Part shown: one piece after another, positions 17,304 to 25,928 of the stretch | Numbering within the stretch: position 1 is the first letter of the stretch | Layout of the letters: the number at the start of each line of letters is the position of its first letter | Source of the DNA: an uncultured Alcaligenaceae bacterium | GTDB taxonomy: Bacteria > Pseudomonadota > Gammaproteobacteria > Burkholderiales > Burkholderiaceae_B | DNA: 64,000 nt | Assembly: GCA_937995985.1 (NCBI GenBank) | Contig: CALKIR010000060.1 | Coordinates: 1-64,000, forward strand | Direction of reading: 5' to 3' | Position numbers and translations under genes: made by a program | Notes under the pieces: generated by a model | Seen by the model: only the letters and a program-made list of their open reading frames with translations | Told to the model about the DNA's origin: nothing | Database searches by the model: none

Positions 17304-17428
17304 GTACAAAAAAATCCGAGAAAAAAGCCTATGAGTCTCGTTTATCTCTATTACAAGGGCTCAGTATCTTGGCTATTTTAGGTTTGGTTGGAGCGGCAAT
17401 AGCACGTTATTTAGCCAACACCCTTTAA
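17300..17428 (+). CDS. Small single-TM protein coupled to the TerC gene
   Basis: This 42-codon frame begins at an ATG overlapping the TerC-gene stop as ATGA. It encodes a basic N-terminus (MSTKKSEKKAYESRL) followed by one hydrophobic helix (GLSILAILGLVGAAIARYLA) and a short tail, and ends with TAA at 17426-17428. The amphipathic start, clean TM helix and translational coupling argue for a real membrane microprotein, perhaps an accessory of the TerC transporter. I recognise no named family. hemC follows 24 bases after its stop. Confidence 0.7.
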   Translation: MSTKKSEKKAYESRLSLLQGLSILAILGLVGAAIARYLANTL

Positions 17429-17452
17429 AAAATTATTGGAGTACCTTACCCA

Positions 17453-18400
17453 GTGTCTTTGGATAAATTAGTAATCGCAACTCGGGCAAGTCGTTTGGCC
17501 TTATGGCAAGCTGAGCATGTCAAAGACAAGCTGCAGAAGCTCTATCCAGATATGACTATTGAGCTGCTGAGTCTGAGCACGCGCGGAGATGAAATCTTAG
17601 ATCGAAGTTTGGCGAAGATTGGCGGCAAGGGGCTTTTTATTAAAGAATTAGAGCATGCTTTATTAGATGGCCGTGCCCATATTGCTGTGCACTCATTAAA
17701 AGATGTTCCCTACGAATTGCCAGCAGAGTTTCGCTTAGCGGCCATACTTCCTCGAGGGAATGCTCAGGATGCCTTTGTATCGAATAGATACGCCTCTCTT
17801 ACAGAAATGCCCGCAGGGGCGGTAGTGGGTACATCAAGCCTGCGCCGCGAGTCCCAGATTAGAGCGCGCTTTCCCCACTTAAAGGTTCAGCCTTTGCGTG
17901 GCAATTTAGACACTCGGCTAGCTAAATTAGATGCAGAAGAGTTTGATGCCATCATTTTGGCAGCTGCTGGTTTGCAAAGACTAGGCTTGCAAGACAGAAT
18001 ACGTACATTGTTAACTACGGATGAGTCTTTGCCCTCGGCGGGACAGGGGGCTTTAGGAATAGAAATCAGCAGTGAACGTTTGGACCTTATTCCTATTTTA
18101 GAGCCCTTGGTTTGCCCAGAGAGCACTGCCTGCGCTGAGGCCGAACGCAGTGTATCGCGTGTATTAGGGGGGTCTTGCCAGATTCCCATGGCTGCGTATG
18201 CTGAGAGGGTGTCCGATAAGGAGGGGCAACTAAGGGTTCGTGCGCTAGTTGCGGAGCCCGATGGTTCTGTCGTGTATCGAGCCGAGGAAATGGGCCCTTT
18301 ACAGACAGCCCGAGAAATGGGAGAGCGCGTGGCAGAGGCACTAATCGCACAAGGTGCGGATGAGATTCTGCGCCGTCTTGGTCAACAAGGGAATGAATAA
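17453..18400 (+). CDS. hemC: Porphobilinogen deaminase (hydroxymethylbilane synthase)
   Basis: HemC joins four porphobilinogens into hydroxymethylbilane in the cytoplasm. The 315-residue protein has IATRASRLALWQAEHV, GGKGLFIKELEHALLDG, AVHSLKDVP, GTSSLRRESQ, RGNLDTRLAKL and the dipyrromethane cofactor Cys in GGSCQIPMAAYA. It uses a GTG start at 17453, with TGGAG about 11 bases upstream; no ATG lies nearby in frame. The hemD start overlaps its last 8 bases. It leads the hemC-hemD-hemX-hemY group. Confidence 0.97.
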   Translation: MSLDKLVIATRASRLALWQAEHVKDKLQKLYPDMTIELLSLSTRGDEILDRSLAKIGGKGLFIKELEHALLDGRAHIAVHSLKDVPYELPAEFRLAAILPRGNAQDAFVSNRYASLTEMPAGAVVGTSSLRRESQIRARFPHLKVQPLRGNLDTRLAKLDAEEFDAIILAAAGLQRLGLQDRIRTLLTTDESLPSAGQGALGIEISSERLDLIPILEPLVCPESTACAEAERSVSRVLGGSCQIPMAAYAERVSDKEGQLRVRALVAEPDGSVVYRAEEMGPLQTAREMGERVAEALIAQGADEILRRLGQQGNE

Positions 18401-19232
18401 CATTCAGGCTGCACGTACTGTTGTGTTGACGCGGCCAGAGCAACGTAACCAGCCGTTGCAGCAAGCGCTGCAAGCGGCATCTGTAGCCACCTTAAGTCAG
18501 CCTGCCCTAGAGGTGGTGGCGCTTATTACTGAGCTACCGAATCATTATTTACCAGAACACTATGATTTAGTAGTTTTTGTGAGTGGGCAGGCTGCGCAAT
18601 GTTATTTACGGCCTTTTTACCGAGATAGAACACGAACATGGCCCATTGACACCAAGATTGGCACCGTAGGGGTCAGCACCCGACAAGTGGCACAAGCGGA
18701 AATAGAGCGCTATGAAGACGGGGCACATAGCCTACAATGGCGCCATCCTCCTGCCACAGCACGTAATCATGACTCAGAGTCCCTATGGAGTGTTGTGAGT
18801 CCAGAGTTAGCCACTTTGCGACGGGTTTTAATTGTTCGTGGACAAACAGGGCGCGATTGGCTACGTGAGCGCCTACACGCTCAGGGATTGAGTGTTGATA
18901 TATGTGCCGTATATGAGCGACGCCCTACAGTATGGGACACACAGATAGCAACAACCTTGATACAACAAGCGCATGAGCGAGGCTTGGTATTTTTGGTGAC
19001 CAGTAGTGAGAGTGCGACAGCAATTTTCCATAACTTAAATCGTTTGGGTTGTCTCTCGGTATGCCAACATTCAATTTTTGTAGTGATTCATGAGCGCATT
19101 GAAAAACGAGTACAATCTTTATGGCGTGAGGCTGGATTCACACTTCCAGTGGTGGTAAAAAGATGTATACCCACTCATGAATCGATGGTAGCTGCCCTCC
19201 AACAAGCAGCACTGAGTCCTCAGATAATTTAG
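18393..19232 (+). CDS. hemD: Uroporphyrinogen-III synthase
   Basis: HemD closes hydroxymethylbilane to uroporphyrinogen III. The family is poorly conserved, but VVLTRPEQRNQPLQQAL at the start, YDLVVFVSGQAAQCYL, VLIVRGQTGRDWLRERL and VDICAVYERRP fit the two-lobed fold. The start at 18393 (MNNIQAARTVV) overlaps hemC by 8 bases; a GTG at 18354 would give a non-matching extension. The 279 residues slightly exceed the usual 250. Position between hemC and hemX supports the call. Confidence 0.92.
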   Translation: MNNIQAARTVVLTRPEQRNQPLQQALQAASVATLSQPALEVVALITELPNHYLPEHYDLVVFVSGQAAQCYLRPFYRDRTRTWPIDTKIGTVGVSTRQVAQAEIERYEDGAHSLQWRHPPATARNHDSESLWSVVSPELATLRRVLIVRGQTGRDWLRERLHAQGLSVDICAVYERRPTVWDTQIATTLIQQAHERGLVFLVTSSESATAIFHNLNRLGCLSVCQHSIFVVIHERIEKRVQSLWREAGFTLPVVVKRCIPTHESMVAALQQAALSPQII

Positions 19233-19246
19233 ATGGGCCTAATGTT

Positions 19247-20674
19247 ATGAGCGAAAAAAAAACTGATAAACCAGAGCAGACAGAAGTAGAACAGGCAACG
19301 GCCGATTCTCAGGCAACGCCCTCTAGCACGGCCAAAGCAGAGTATACTGCTTCTGCACCGAGTGCGGGCACAAGCAGGCGCAGCTCAACCCGTAGCATGA
19401 CACCAATTTATCTAGTCGTGCTGCTGGTACTGATTGTGCTTGGCGCAGCGCTTTGGTACATGCAAACCACACAAAAAGAGTTCAAAAACCAATTTGAGCA
19501 ACGACTGCAGACTCAACTAAGCAGCAGTGAGCAAAGCAGTCAAAAACTACACACATTAGGACAAAGTGTAGAGCAAAGCCTCAAACAATTAAAACAAGCC
19601 AATGAAAAAATTGCTTTACTAGAAGAGCAGGTGCATGATTTATCGCAGGCTTTGCAAACGGTTACTGATTCAGGCTCAGAGCTGATGTTGCTGAACGATG
19701 TTGCTCACTTTATTGACTTGGCCCAGCAGCAGCTTTTAGTGGGTAATGTACGCAATGCAATTATTCCCCTAGAAACAGCTCAAGCACGTCTGGTGCGCTC
19801 TGGGCGACAAAGTCTAGCAATATTATTACAAGCCATCAATGGGGACTTAGATCGTTTGCGGGCCGTTAATAAAGTAGACACAGCAGAGACTATCAAACAA
19901 CTAGAAACGCTGTTAATTTGGTTGACCGAAGCGCCATTATTGGCTCCTCAAGACTATCAATTAGAAATATTGCAGCCAGAAAAAGAGACTGCGCTGGGTC
20001 TACAGCCTGCCGCTTCCTCTATAGAGAATCAAGAATGGTGGGAAGAAGGCCTAGATGTGGCTCAAAATTGGGCGCAGCGTGCATGGAAAACCATGAAAGC
20101 TGAGCTGGCCGAACTGGTCACCGTGCGTCGTGTGGATGATGCGACGGTGCTATTGATGACTCCTGAACAGGTGCAAGGGCTGCGCGAGCATATACGTTTG
20201 CGGGTAAGCATGGCTCAATTGGCTTTATTAACCCGGCAAAATGAGATCTGGCAAATGGAGTTAGATACGTTATTACAATTGGTAGAAAAACGCTTTGATC
20301 TCAGCAATACTAAAACCCAACGTGCTTTGGGACTGATACGTGAGCTCAAGAAAATCGATGTACAACCTGAGCTGCCTGCCTTAGACAATACCTTGGCTGC
20401 AGTAGAGAGTTTACGCCAAAAGGCCGCTCAACAAGCAATAGCCATTGAGCAGCATGATCATGATGCTATAGAGGCAATGTTTGCTCAAGAGCAGGCTCAT
20501 GATGAGCCCACAGCAGTTTCTGATGACGCCGCCCCTCTGCCAGCAGATAAGGTCGAATTAGAGGCAAAGCAGCAACAAGCACCGGCTGTAGAGGAGGAAG
20601 GGGCCTCCAACACCCATCAAGAGTCCGGGGCACAGCAAGAAGAGCCAGCGGAACCCTCCCACGAGCAAAATTAG
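19247..20674 (+). CDS. hemX: HemX-like membrane protein
   Basis: This 475-residue protein has a low-complexity cytoplasmic N-terminus of about 55 residues and a single membrane helix (IYLVVLLVLIVLGAALWYM, near residue 60). A coiled-coil stretch rich in Gln/Glu and a helical periplasmic domain (RNAIIPLETAQARLVRSGRQSL) follow. The tail is acidic and Gln-rich. This matches the HemX family, often misannotated as uroporphyrin-III C-methyltransferase; no methyltransferase motif is present. It sits 14 bases after hemD and 18 bases before hemY. Its role is probably structural or regulatory in haem synthesis. Confidence 0.9.
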   Translation: MSEKKTDKPEQTEVEQATADSQATPSSTAKAEYTASAPSAGTSRRSSTRSMTPIYLVVLLVLIVLGAALWYMQTTQKEFKNQFEQRLQTQLSSSEQSSQKLHTLGQSVEQSLKQLKQANEKIALLEEQVHDLSQALQTVTDSGSELMLLNDVAHFIDLAQQQLLVGNVRNAIIPLETAQARLVRSGRQSLAILLQAINGDLDRLRAVNKVDTAETIKQLETLLIWLTEAPLLAPQDYQLEILQPEKETALGLQPAASSIENQEWWEEGLDVAQNWAQRAWKTMKAELAELVTVRRVDDATVLLMTPEQVQGLREHIRLRVSMAQLALLTRQNEIWQMELDTLLQLVEKRFDLSNTKTQRALGLIRELKKIDVQPELPALDNTLAAVESLRQKAAQQAIAIEQHDHDAIEAMFAQEQAHDEPTAVSDDAAPLPADKVELEAKQQQAPAVEEEGASNTHQESGAQQEEPAEPSHEQN

Positions 20675-20692
20675 AGTTAAAGGAAATAAACC

Positions 20693-22222
20693 ATGCGTGC
20701 CTGGATTTGGACTCTCATACTCTTTGTTGCTGCGGTCGCTTTAGCGCTTGTATTACACGATCATAGCGGAAATGTAATTATCAACATTCCCCCATGGCAA
20801 ATAAGTTTTTCTATTACCTTTGCGGTATTAGCAATTTTTGCCCTATGTTTGTTGGTTTATGTTGTACTGCGGTTTTTAGGTTGGATCAGTGGCAGTCCTG
20901 AGCGGTATAGAATATGGCGTCGGCACCGTGCGCAGCAACGCGATCAGCAATTGTTGCAACGAGGCTGGCTTGCCTTATTAGATGGTCGGTTAGGCTTGGC
21001 AGAAAAAGAGCTCACTAAACTGCATCATAAGAGCAAAGCTAAAGAAACTCGTCTCATTGCAGCCTTAACTGCTGCACGCGTGCTACAGCAGCAAAATAAT
21101 ATTCATGGTCGCAATGATTATCTTGCTAAAGCCAAGGCATTAACTGGTCACGATAATCGCTTCAAAGTAGCCTATGCAACTGCTGCCGCGGAGCTCTATA
21201 TCAGGAATAATGAGCCAGAGCAGGCAGTAGAGCTGTTGCAGCCCATTCAAGATGCAACTACTCGCCATTTTCATGCAACTCGGCTGCTATTGCGTGCACA
21301 GTATATGTTGCACAATTATCAGCAAGTCTATGATTTAACGAGGATTTTATTGCGTAGAAGCGCTATCAGCCAAGACGAGGCGATGCGTTATCTAGATATT
21401 GCCGTGGTGCACCTGATTCAGCAGGCAAATGAACAAGAGTTTAAAAACCTGTGGTCCGATTTACGAGGTGATGAGCGTGTACGTCCTGATATAGCGGTGG
21501 CAGCAGCACAAAAGTGGTTATGGTTAGACAACCCGAATGAAGCGGGGCGGGTGCTTGAGGCTGCCTTGACTGTTCATTTGCACCCTGTGCTCCTAAATGA
21601 ATATGGCAAGGTTTCTGCAGAGCATTATGCACGCCGTCTGAGTAAAGCAGAGGAATGGTTGAAAAAAGATCCTGATAATCCTGATTTATTAGCATTATTA
21701 GGTCAGCTTTGTTTCAAAGGACAGCTTTGGGGACAATCAGAGCATTATCTAAAGCGCAGCATGGCTATTCGTGATGATATGCGGATTCATGCCTTATTAG
21801 GTAGTTTATATAATGCTATTGGTCGTACCCAAGAAGCCATACAGCATTGGAAAAGTTCAGCAGAGGTAGCAGGGAGTATGCCCGCTATATATCCCCGAAT
21901 GGTATTACCGGCCGCTGATACAGAAGCTGATCCTCGCTATGGTGCGGCAGCTTTTGCTGCTGTCGCCCCAAGCAATCCTATCGATGCTGCGTCACAGCCA
22001 ATACAGCCTGAGGCTCCGATTGCTGCTAGTGCGGCTTATGAAGGTGAGGTCGATACTGAGTCTCAGCCTTCCGCACAGAGCACTCAACCCGAGGAAAGTA
22101 CTCGATTTGCAGATTATCAGGCGGCTCAGGATGACAATGATCCCCATCAGTATTTTGATACGGCCCCCATTCCTGGTATTGGTGCGCCCTTAGATGATAA
22201 GGATGCACCCAAGGGAAAATAA
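20693..22222 (+). CDS. hemY: HemY-like TPR membrane protein
   Basis: This 509-residue protein has two N-terminal membrane helices (about 3-22 and 37-63) and the HemY_N segment WISGSPERYRIWRRHRAQQRDQQLLQRGWLALLDGR. TPR-like helical repeats follow in the cytoplasmic or periplasmic domain (NNEPEQAVELLQPI, PDNPDLLALLGQLCFKGQLWG). The C-terminal 110 residues are low-complexity (Pro/Ala/Asp). This is the proteobacterial HemY of the hemCDXY cluster, not the Bacillus protoporphyrinogen oxidase of the same name. Confidence 0.92.
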   Translation: MRAWIWTLILFVAAVALALVLHDHSGNVIINIPPWQISFSITFAVLAIFALCLLVYVVLRFLGWISGSPERYRIWRRHRAQQRDQQLLQRGWLALLDGRLGLAEKELTKLHHKSKAKETRLIAALTAARVLQQQNNIHGRNDYLAKAKALTGHDNRFKVAYATAAAELYIRNNEPEQAVELLQPIQDATTRHFHATRLLLRAQYMLHNYQQVYDLTRILLRRSAISQDEAMRYLDIAVVHLIQQANEQEFKNLWSDLRGDERVRPDIAVAAAQKWLWLDNPNEAGRVLEAALTVHLHPVLLNEYGKVSAEHYARRLSKAEEWLKKDPDNPDLLALLGQLCFKGQLWGQSEHYLKRSMAIRDDMRIHALLGSLYNAIGRTQEAIQHWKSSAEVAGSMPAIYPRMVLPAADTEADPRYGAAAFAAVAPSNPIDAASQPIQPEAPIAASAAYEGEVDTESQPSAQSTQPEESTRFADYQAAQDDNDPHQYFDTAPIPGIGAPLDDKDAPKGK

Positions 22223-22263
22223 GGCTATTCCAATATTAAACATCGTTGAAAAAAGGCAGAGTT

Positions 22264-22794
22264 ATGAGTCTTACAAAAGTAACACCGGGTAAAAATGCAC
22301 CAGAGGAGTTCAACGTTATTATTGAAATTCCTATGAACTCTGATCCAGTGAAGTATGAGGTAGATGAGGAAACAGGGACGGTTCATGTTGACCGTTTCAT
22401 GTTGGCTGCCATGCATTATCCATGCAACTATGGTTATGTGCCGCAAACATTGGCAGAGGATGGTGATCCGGTAGATGTGTTAGTGCTGACTCCTTTCCCT
22501 GTAGCGGTAGGGGCGGTAATCAAGTGTCGCGCCTTAGGAGTCTTAGAGATGGAAGATGAAAGCGGGGTCGATGCAAAAGTATTGGCTGTACCCGTTACCA
22601 AGCTATACCCTCCTTATCGTCATCTTAACTCTCCTCAGGATTTACCCCAAGAAGAGCTCGATCGCATCAAGCACTTTTTTGAGCGCTACAAAGATTTAGA
22701 ACCAGGAAAATGGGTAAAAGTACAGCAATGGCAGGATGCTGCGACTGCACAACAAGAAATTCTCAAAAGCATTGAGCGCTATCAAAAAGGATAA
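22264..22794 (+). CDS. ppa: Inorganic pyrophosphatase, family I
   Basis: The 176-residue enzyme hydrolyses pyrophosphate to phosphate and pulls biosynthetic reactions forward. Key motifs are EIPMNSDPVKYEVDEETG, the family signature DGDPVDVLVLTP with three metal-binding Asp, and PVTKLYPPYRHL. The length equals that of E. coli Ppa. The ATG at 22264 is preferred to an in-frame upstream start at 22246. A fumarylacetoacetase-family gene follows after 4 bases. Confidence 0.97.
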   Translation: MSLTKVTPGKNAPEEFNVIIEIPMNSDPVKYEVDEETGTVHVDRFMLAAMHYPCNYGYVPQTLAEDGDPVDVLVLTPFPVAVGAVIKCRALGVLEMEDESGVDAKVLAVPVTKLYPPYRHLNSPQDLPQEELDRIKHFFERYKDLEPGKWVKVQQWQDAATAQQEILKSIERYQKG

Positions 22795-22798
22795 GGCT

Positions 22799-23497
22799 AT
22801 GACACAGTGGGTTTTTCAGCCTGAACCGCACACCGCTTTAGTGGTTGCCCAATCCGAGGCGCTTTTTCCAGTGCGTCGTGTGTATTGCGTTGGTCGTAAT
22901 TATGTAGAGCATGCCAAAGAAATGGGGCATAGTGGACGAGAGGCCCCCTTCTTTTTTGCTAAGCCCGCTAATTCTCTAGTACAAATACTAGAAAATCGTG
23001 AGGGTATTATTCAATACCCTTCTAGAACTCAGGACTTGCATCATGAGTTAGAGCTTGTTGTGGCATTGGGCAGCGGCGGCAGTCATCTCAGCGTAGAGCA
23101 GGCTACCGAAACTATTTGGGGGTATGCCGTAGGGGTGGATCTGACGCGGCGTGATTTACAGGCAGCGGCCAAAGAAAAGGGGCGTCCATGGGATGTGGCA
23201 AAGGGCTTTGATCAGGCTGCTCCCATTGGGTTACTCTATCCGCGTTCCCAAACAGGATTGCTTACCAAAGGGTTGATGTACCTAGACGTTAATGGCAACC
23301 GCAGGCAGCAAGGCGATTTATCTCAGATGATTTGGTCTGTAGCAGAATGCATTGCTGAATTATCTACTTATTTCGAGTTAAAAGCAGGCGATTTGCTCAT
23401 GACTGGAACCCCTGCCGGAGTAGGGGCACTGCAGCCTGGTGATCATGTTTTAGGGACCATCGAAGGTTTGGGGCAATTAAGCTTTAGAATTGCCTAA
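22799..23497 (+). CDS. Fumarylacetoacetate hydrolase family protein
   Basis: This 232-residue single-domain member of the FAH family has VYCVGRNYVEHAKEMG and FFFAKPANSLV. The metal-binding segment is LHHELELVVALG, followed by GVDLTRRDLQAAAKEKGRPWDVAKGF and TGTPAGVGALQPGD. Such proteins hydrolyse acylpyruvates or act as oxaloacetate decarboxylase or tautomerase; substrate cannot be assigned from sequence. The ATG at 22799 gives the normal N-terminus; the open frame reaches back into ppa. A strong terminator follows. Confidence 0.9.
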   Translation: MTQWVFQPEPHTALVVAQSEALFPVRRVYCVGRNYVEHAKEMGHSGREAPFFFAKPANSLVQILENREGIIQYPSRTQDLHHELELVVALGSGGSHLSVEQATETIWGYAVGVDLTRRDLQAAAKEKGRPWDVAKGFDQAAPIGLLYPRSQTGLLTKGLMYLDVNGNRRQQGDLSQMIWSVAECIAELSTYFELKAGDLLMTGTPAGVGALQPGDHVLGTIEGLGQLSFRIA

Positions 23498-23525
23498 TAT
23501 ACGATAACAGCAGTTTTTATATTCA

Positions 23526-23560
23526 ACACCTCGCTTATTGTTTCGCGAGGTGTTTTTTTT
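23526..23560 (+). terminator. Intrinsic terminator after the hem/ppa cluster
   Basis: Arms ACACCTCGC (23526-23534) and GCGAGGTGT (23545-23553) pair perfectly around a 10-base loop and run into seven more T residues. It separates the haem-ppa-FAH group from the pilus locus. Confidence 0.92.
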
Positions 23561-23698
23561 GTGTAGGCTCATGGAGTCACGAAGGATATTTTTGCCGCAG
23601 GCTTTTTTCCCTAATTGTATCTGTGCTTGTGATGCCGCAGACTGTATCTCGATAGCACGTAATAGTTGTTAAATAAAATACGAAACGGGAGACAGGCA

Positions 23699-24028
23699 AT
23701 GGCAAAAACATATTGCCCATCTTTGATTAAGAGCTTAGTACCGAGTATCAAAAATAATAAGCCGCAGTCCAATGCCAAGGGACAAACCGGGCAGGGCATG
23801 GTGGAGTACGTCATTATTGTTGCCTTAGTTGCAGTTGCGGCTATAGGAGTATTTCAATTGTTTGGTCAGGTCATACGGTCTCAAACAGCAGCCATAGCAT
23901 TAGAGCTGGCTGGTGAAGATGGGACAGAGATGACGCAAAAGGCTGGTGCGAGCGCTCAAACCGCCATAGAGCAAACCGAAGTAAAAAGCCTGCAAAACTA
24001 TACAGCGAATGCACAAGCAGGGCAGTAA
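23699..24028 (+). CDS. Flp-like type IVb pilin or pseudopilin
   Basis: This 109-residue protein has a 39-residue leader region ending in TGQGMVEY. That fits the Flp prepilin motif G-X4-E-Y, with cleavage after the Gly of TG. A hydrophobic helix VIIVALVAVAAIGVFQLFG follows immediately, as in type IVb pilins. The remaining 50 residues are Ala/Gln/Thr-rich, longer than the short Flp tail. The ATG at 23699 is chosen because GGGAG lies seven bases upstream. It opens the Tad-like locus and is probably its structural subunit or a major pseudopilin. No prepilin peptidase gene is visible in the window. Confidence 0.85.
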   Translation: MAKTYCPSLIKSLVPSIKNNKPQSNAKGQTGQGMVEYVIIVALVAVAAIGVFQLFGQVIRSQTAAIALELAGEDGTEMTQKAGASAQTAIEQTEVKSLQNYTANAQAGQ

Positions 24029-24030
24029 TT

Positions 24031-25278
24031 ATGGATGCTCAGAGAGGGATGGCTGTGGTCTTAGGTGTATTAGGCAGTGCGTTATTATTAGTACTTGGCC
24101 TGCACCTTTATCAAGTAGGAAAGCACTTAAGACAAGCACATCAGTTACGCACTGCGCTGGATGCTGCTGCCTATAGTGGGGCAGTAGTGCAATCGAGGAC
24201 ATTAAATGCTCTCAGTTTACTCAATAGAGCCTATATCGGTCATCAGATTGCAAGTGCTCATATTCTTACTTTAGCGGCTTGGGCGCACTGGGCACAGAAG
24301 CAAGCCGCTCAAGCTACTATTGGCAATCCGCCCATTTGGTTAATAGAAGGCTTTTTTGGATCTTCCTATGGGCAGGCTTATCATGCAACGCAGCGTGTTC
24401 CTCACCTAAGTGATCTAATAAAACGTTTGCGGGCGGTTTTTACAGAACAACAAGAATTTAATGGTACATATTATGAGCACTTTGTACACGCTCTTGAGGA
24501 GCAAACGCGGCGCACACGCAATGCTGTGATCGCGGAAGTCTTAGCCAGAAACTTATCACTGACTTCTGTGGAGGAGTCGCAAATAGAGTTTTTAAATGAT
24601 CACTGGCACGACCTATTGACTCAATTTTCTCCAGAGCAAGGAATTCATTGGGTGCGCTCTTTGCAGCAGCACTATGCCTTTTTAAAGCAGCGTGCACGCA
24701 CAGTGCGAAGTGCTTTTCCGGTATCTGATCGCTGTCCTCATTTGCGTCATCAATTACGTCGAATGGGACAAACTTATTTGGATGCGCAGGGCCGATGGTC
24801 GGTTGAGGACAGTCTGTCCTTTCATGCATTGCGTTCTAATCGTTGGATAGGGTGTTATTACCGTGAATATGCTATGGGCTGGGCCTGGCAGCCTGAACAA
24901 GGGGCCACAATAAGTGCTCCGTATAGCACAGATGCGCCAGCTAACTTTGCTGATATTCATTTTTGGCGTTGGGTTAATCAACAAAGTGGTTGGGGGCACT
25001 TGAGCGAGGGGGTGAATCCCCTTGCAAATTCCTACGCAGTGAGAGACAAGGTAGATTGGCAGGCAGAGCCATTTCGCTCTTTATCCTATGCACAGCATTC
25101 ACAATTTTCGTTTGTACTACAGGCACGCATACAGCTAGGTGATGAGAACTTTACCGCTCAAAGCGGAGCAATTAGTCGTTTTAGCCTACCTTTTCAGCAT
25201 CGTTGGCGACGCTCGTTAATGGGCCATGAGCAAGCGTGGTTTCCATTTTGGCAAAGTGCGTTATTTCAATATCAGTAG
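24031..25278 (+). CDS. TadG-like pilus assembly protein
   Basis: The 415-residue product has the TadG-type N-terminus: QRGMAVVLGVLGSALLLVLGLHLYQVGK (membrane anchor) and then LRTALDAAAYSGAVVQSRTLNALSLLNRAYI. This matches the putative Flp pilus assembly TadE/G-like region (D-A-A-A-x-x-G-A). The rest, about 340 residues, is a periplasmic domain rich in Trp, His and Gln with no von Willebrand A motif. It starts two bases after the pilin stop. It may be a minor pilin-like or anchor protein of the machine. The call rests on the N-terminal 60 residues; the remainder is unrecognised. Confidence 0.72.
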   Translation: MDAQRGMAVVLGVLGSALLLVLGLHLYQVGKHLRQAHQLRTALDAAAYSGAVVQSRTLNALSLLNRAYIGHQIASAHILTLAAWAHWAQKQAAQATIGNPPIWLIEGFFGSSYGQAYHATQRVPHLSDLIKRLRAVFTEQQEFNGTYYEHFVHALEEQTRRTRNAVIAEVLARNLSLTSVEESQIEFLNDHWHDLLTQFSPEQGIHWVRSLQQHYAFLKQRARTVRSAFPVSDRCPHLRHQLRRMGQTYLDAQGRWSVEDSLSFHALRSNRWIGCYYREYAMGWAWQPEQGATISAPYSTDAPANFADIHFWRWVNQQSGWGHLSEGVNPLANSYAVRDKVDWQAEPFRSLSYAQHSQFSFVLQARIQLGDENFTAQSGAISRFSLPFQHRWRRSLMGHEQAWFPFWQSALFQYQ

Positions 25279-25299
25279 TACCGATCAAAAGGAGGGATT

Positions 25300-25920
25300 A
25301 TGGCGGGATGGGCATTGATTATGCTGAACAGTTTTATCATGCTAAGTGCCATTTATTTTATTGGTCATCTTAATTTGGTTCTATTAGATCAAGAATATAG
25401 AGCGTTTCAATTAGCCATGTATACAGTACAGAGTCAACAACCACAGTCGTTGAGTTGTGCGGCAGTTCAAGTCGTAGGCACGCTATTGCCATATAAGCAT
25501 TGCAGCCAAAGCAGTTGGGGTTATTTATCTCTCATTGATGGACGGCAAAAGTACTTTCAAGATTTGTCTATATCTGCTAATCGGTTGGCACAGGCAGATT
25601 TAAGTTATGCCCAGCTCGGACAGGAGCGTAAAGCATTTAAACCGTTTTTCACACAGCTTCAGCGCGATTTAAAAGCAGAAAAAACATTGGTTGTGTTAGC
25701 TGATGAGGGCAGCAGTTCCAGTTTGACACAAATGCAGGATAGATTGGATCGCAGCCAGCATACGTGGAGTGGGGTGCTTGATGAGGCACTGCAAAGTTTT
25801 AAGGAGTATCTGCCCCATATACAAAAAACAGATGGAGTTTGGAGATCGGTGGATGATGCGCATTGGTTGGAGGCATGGCGTGCTTTAAGTCCAGGTAATG
25901 AATTATTGCCGCATCCGTAG
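25300..25920 (+). CDS. Unrecognised membrane-anchored protein of the Tad locus
   Basis: I do not recognise this 206-residue protein. It has one N-terminal hydrophobic helix (about residues 4-30, WALIMLNSFIMLSAIYFIGHLNLVLL) followed by EYRAFQLAMYTVQSQ. That organisation is pilin-like or TadE-like: a helix continuing into a periplasmic region. Two Cys (near 53 and 68) could form a disulfide. GGAGGG precedes the ATG. It lies 21 bases after the TadG-like gene and 8 bases before the next, so it is part of the same operon. A minor pseudopilin role is possible but only inferred from position and topology. Confidence 0.65.
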   Translation: MAGWALIMLNSFIMLSAIYFIGHLNLVLLDQEYRAFQLAMYTVQSQQPQSLSCAAVQVVGTLLPYKHCSQSSWGYLSLIDGRQKYFQDLSISANRLAQADLSYAQLGQERKAFKPFFTQLQRDLKAEKTLVVLADEGSSSSLTQMQDRLDRSQHTWSGVLDEALQSFKEYLPHIQKTDGVWRSVDDAHWLEAWRALSPGNELLPHP

Positions 25921-25928
25921 GAGGGCCT

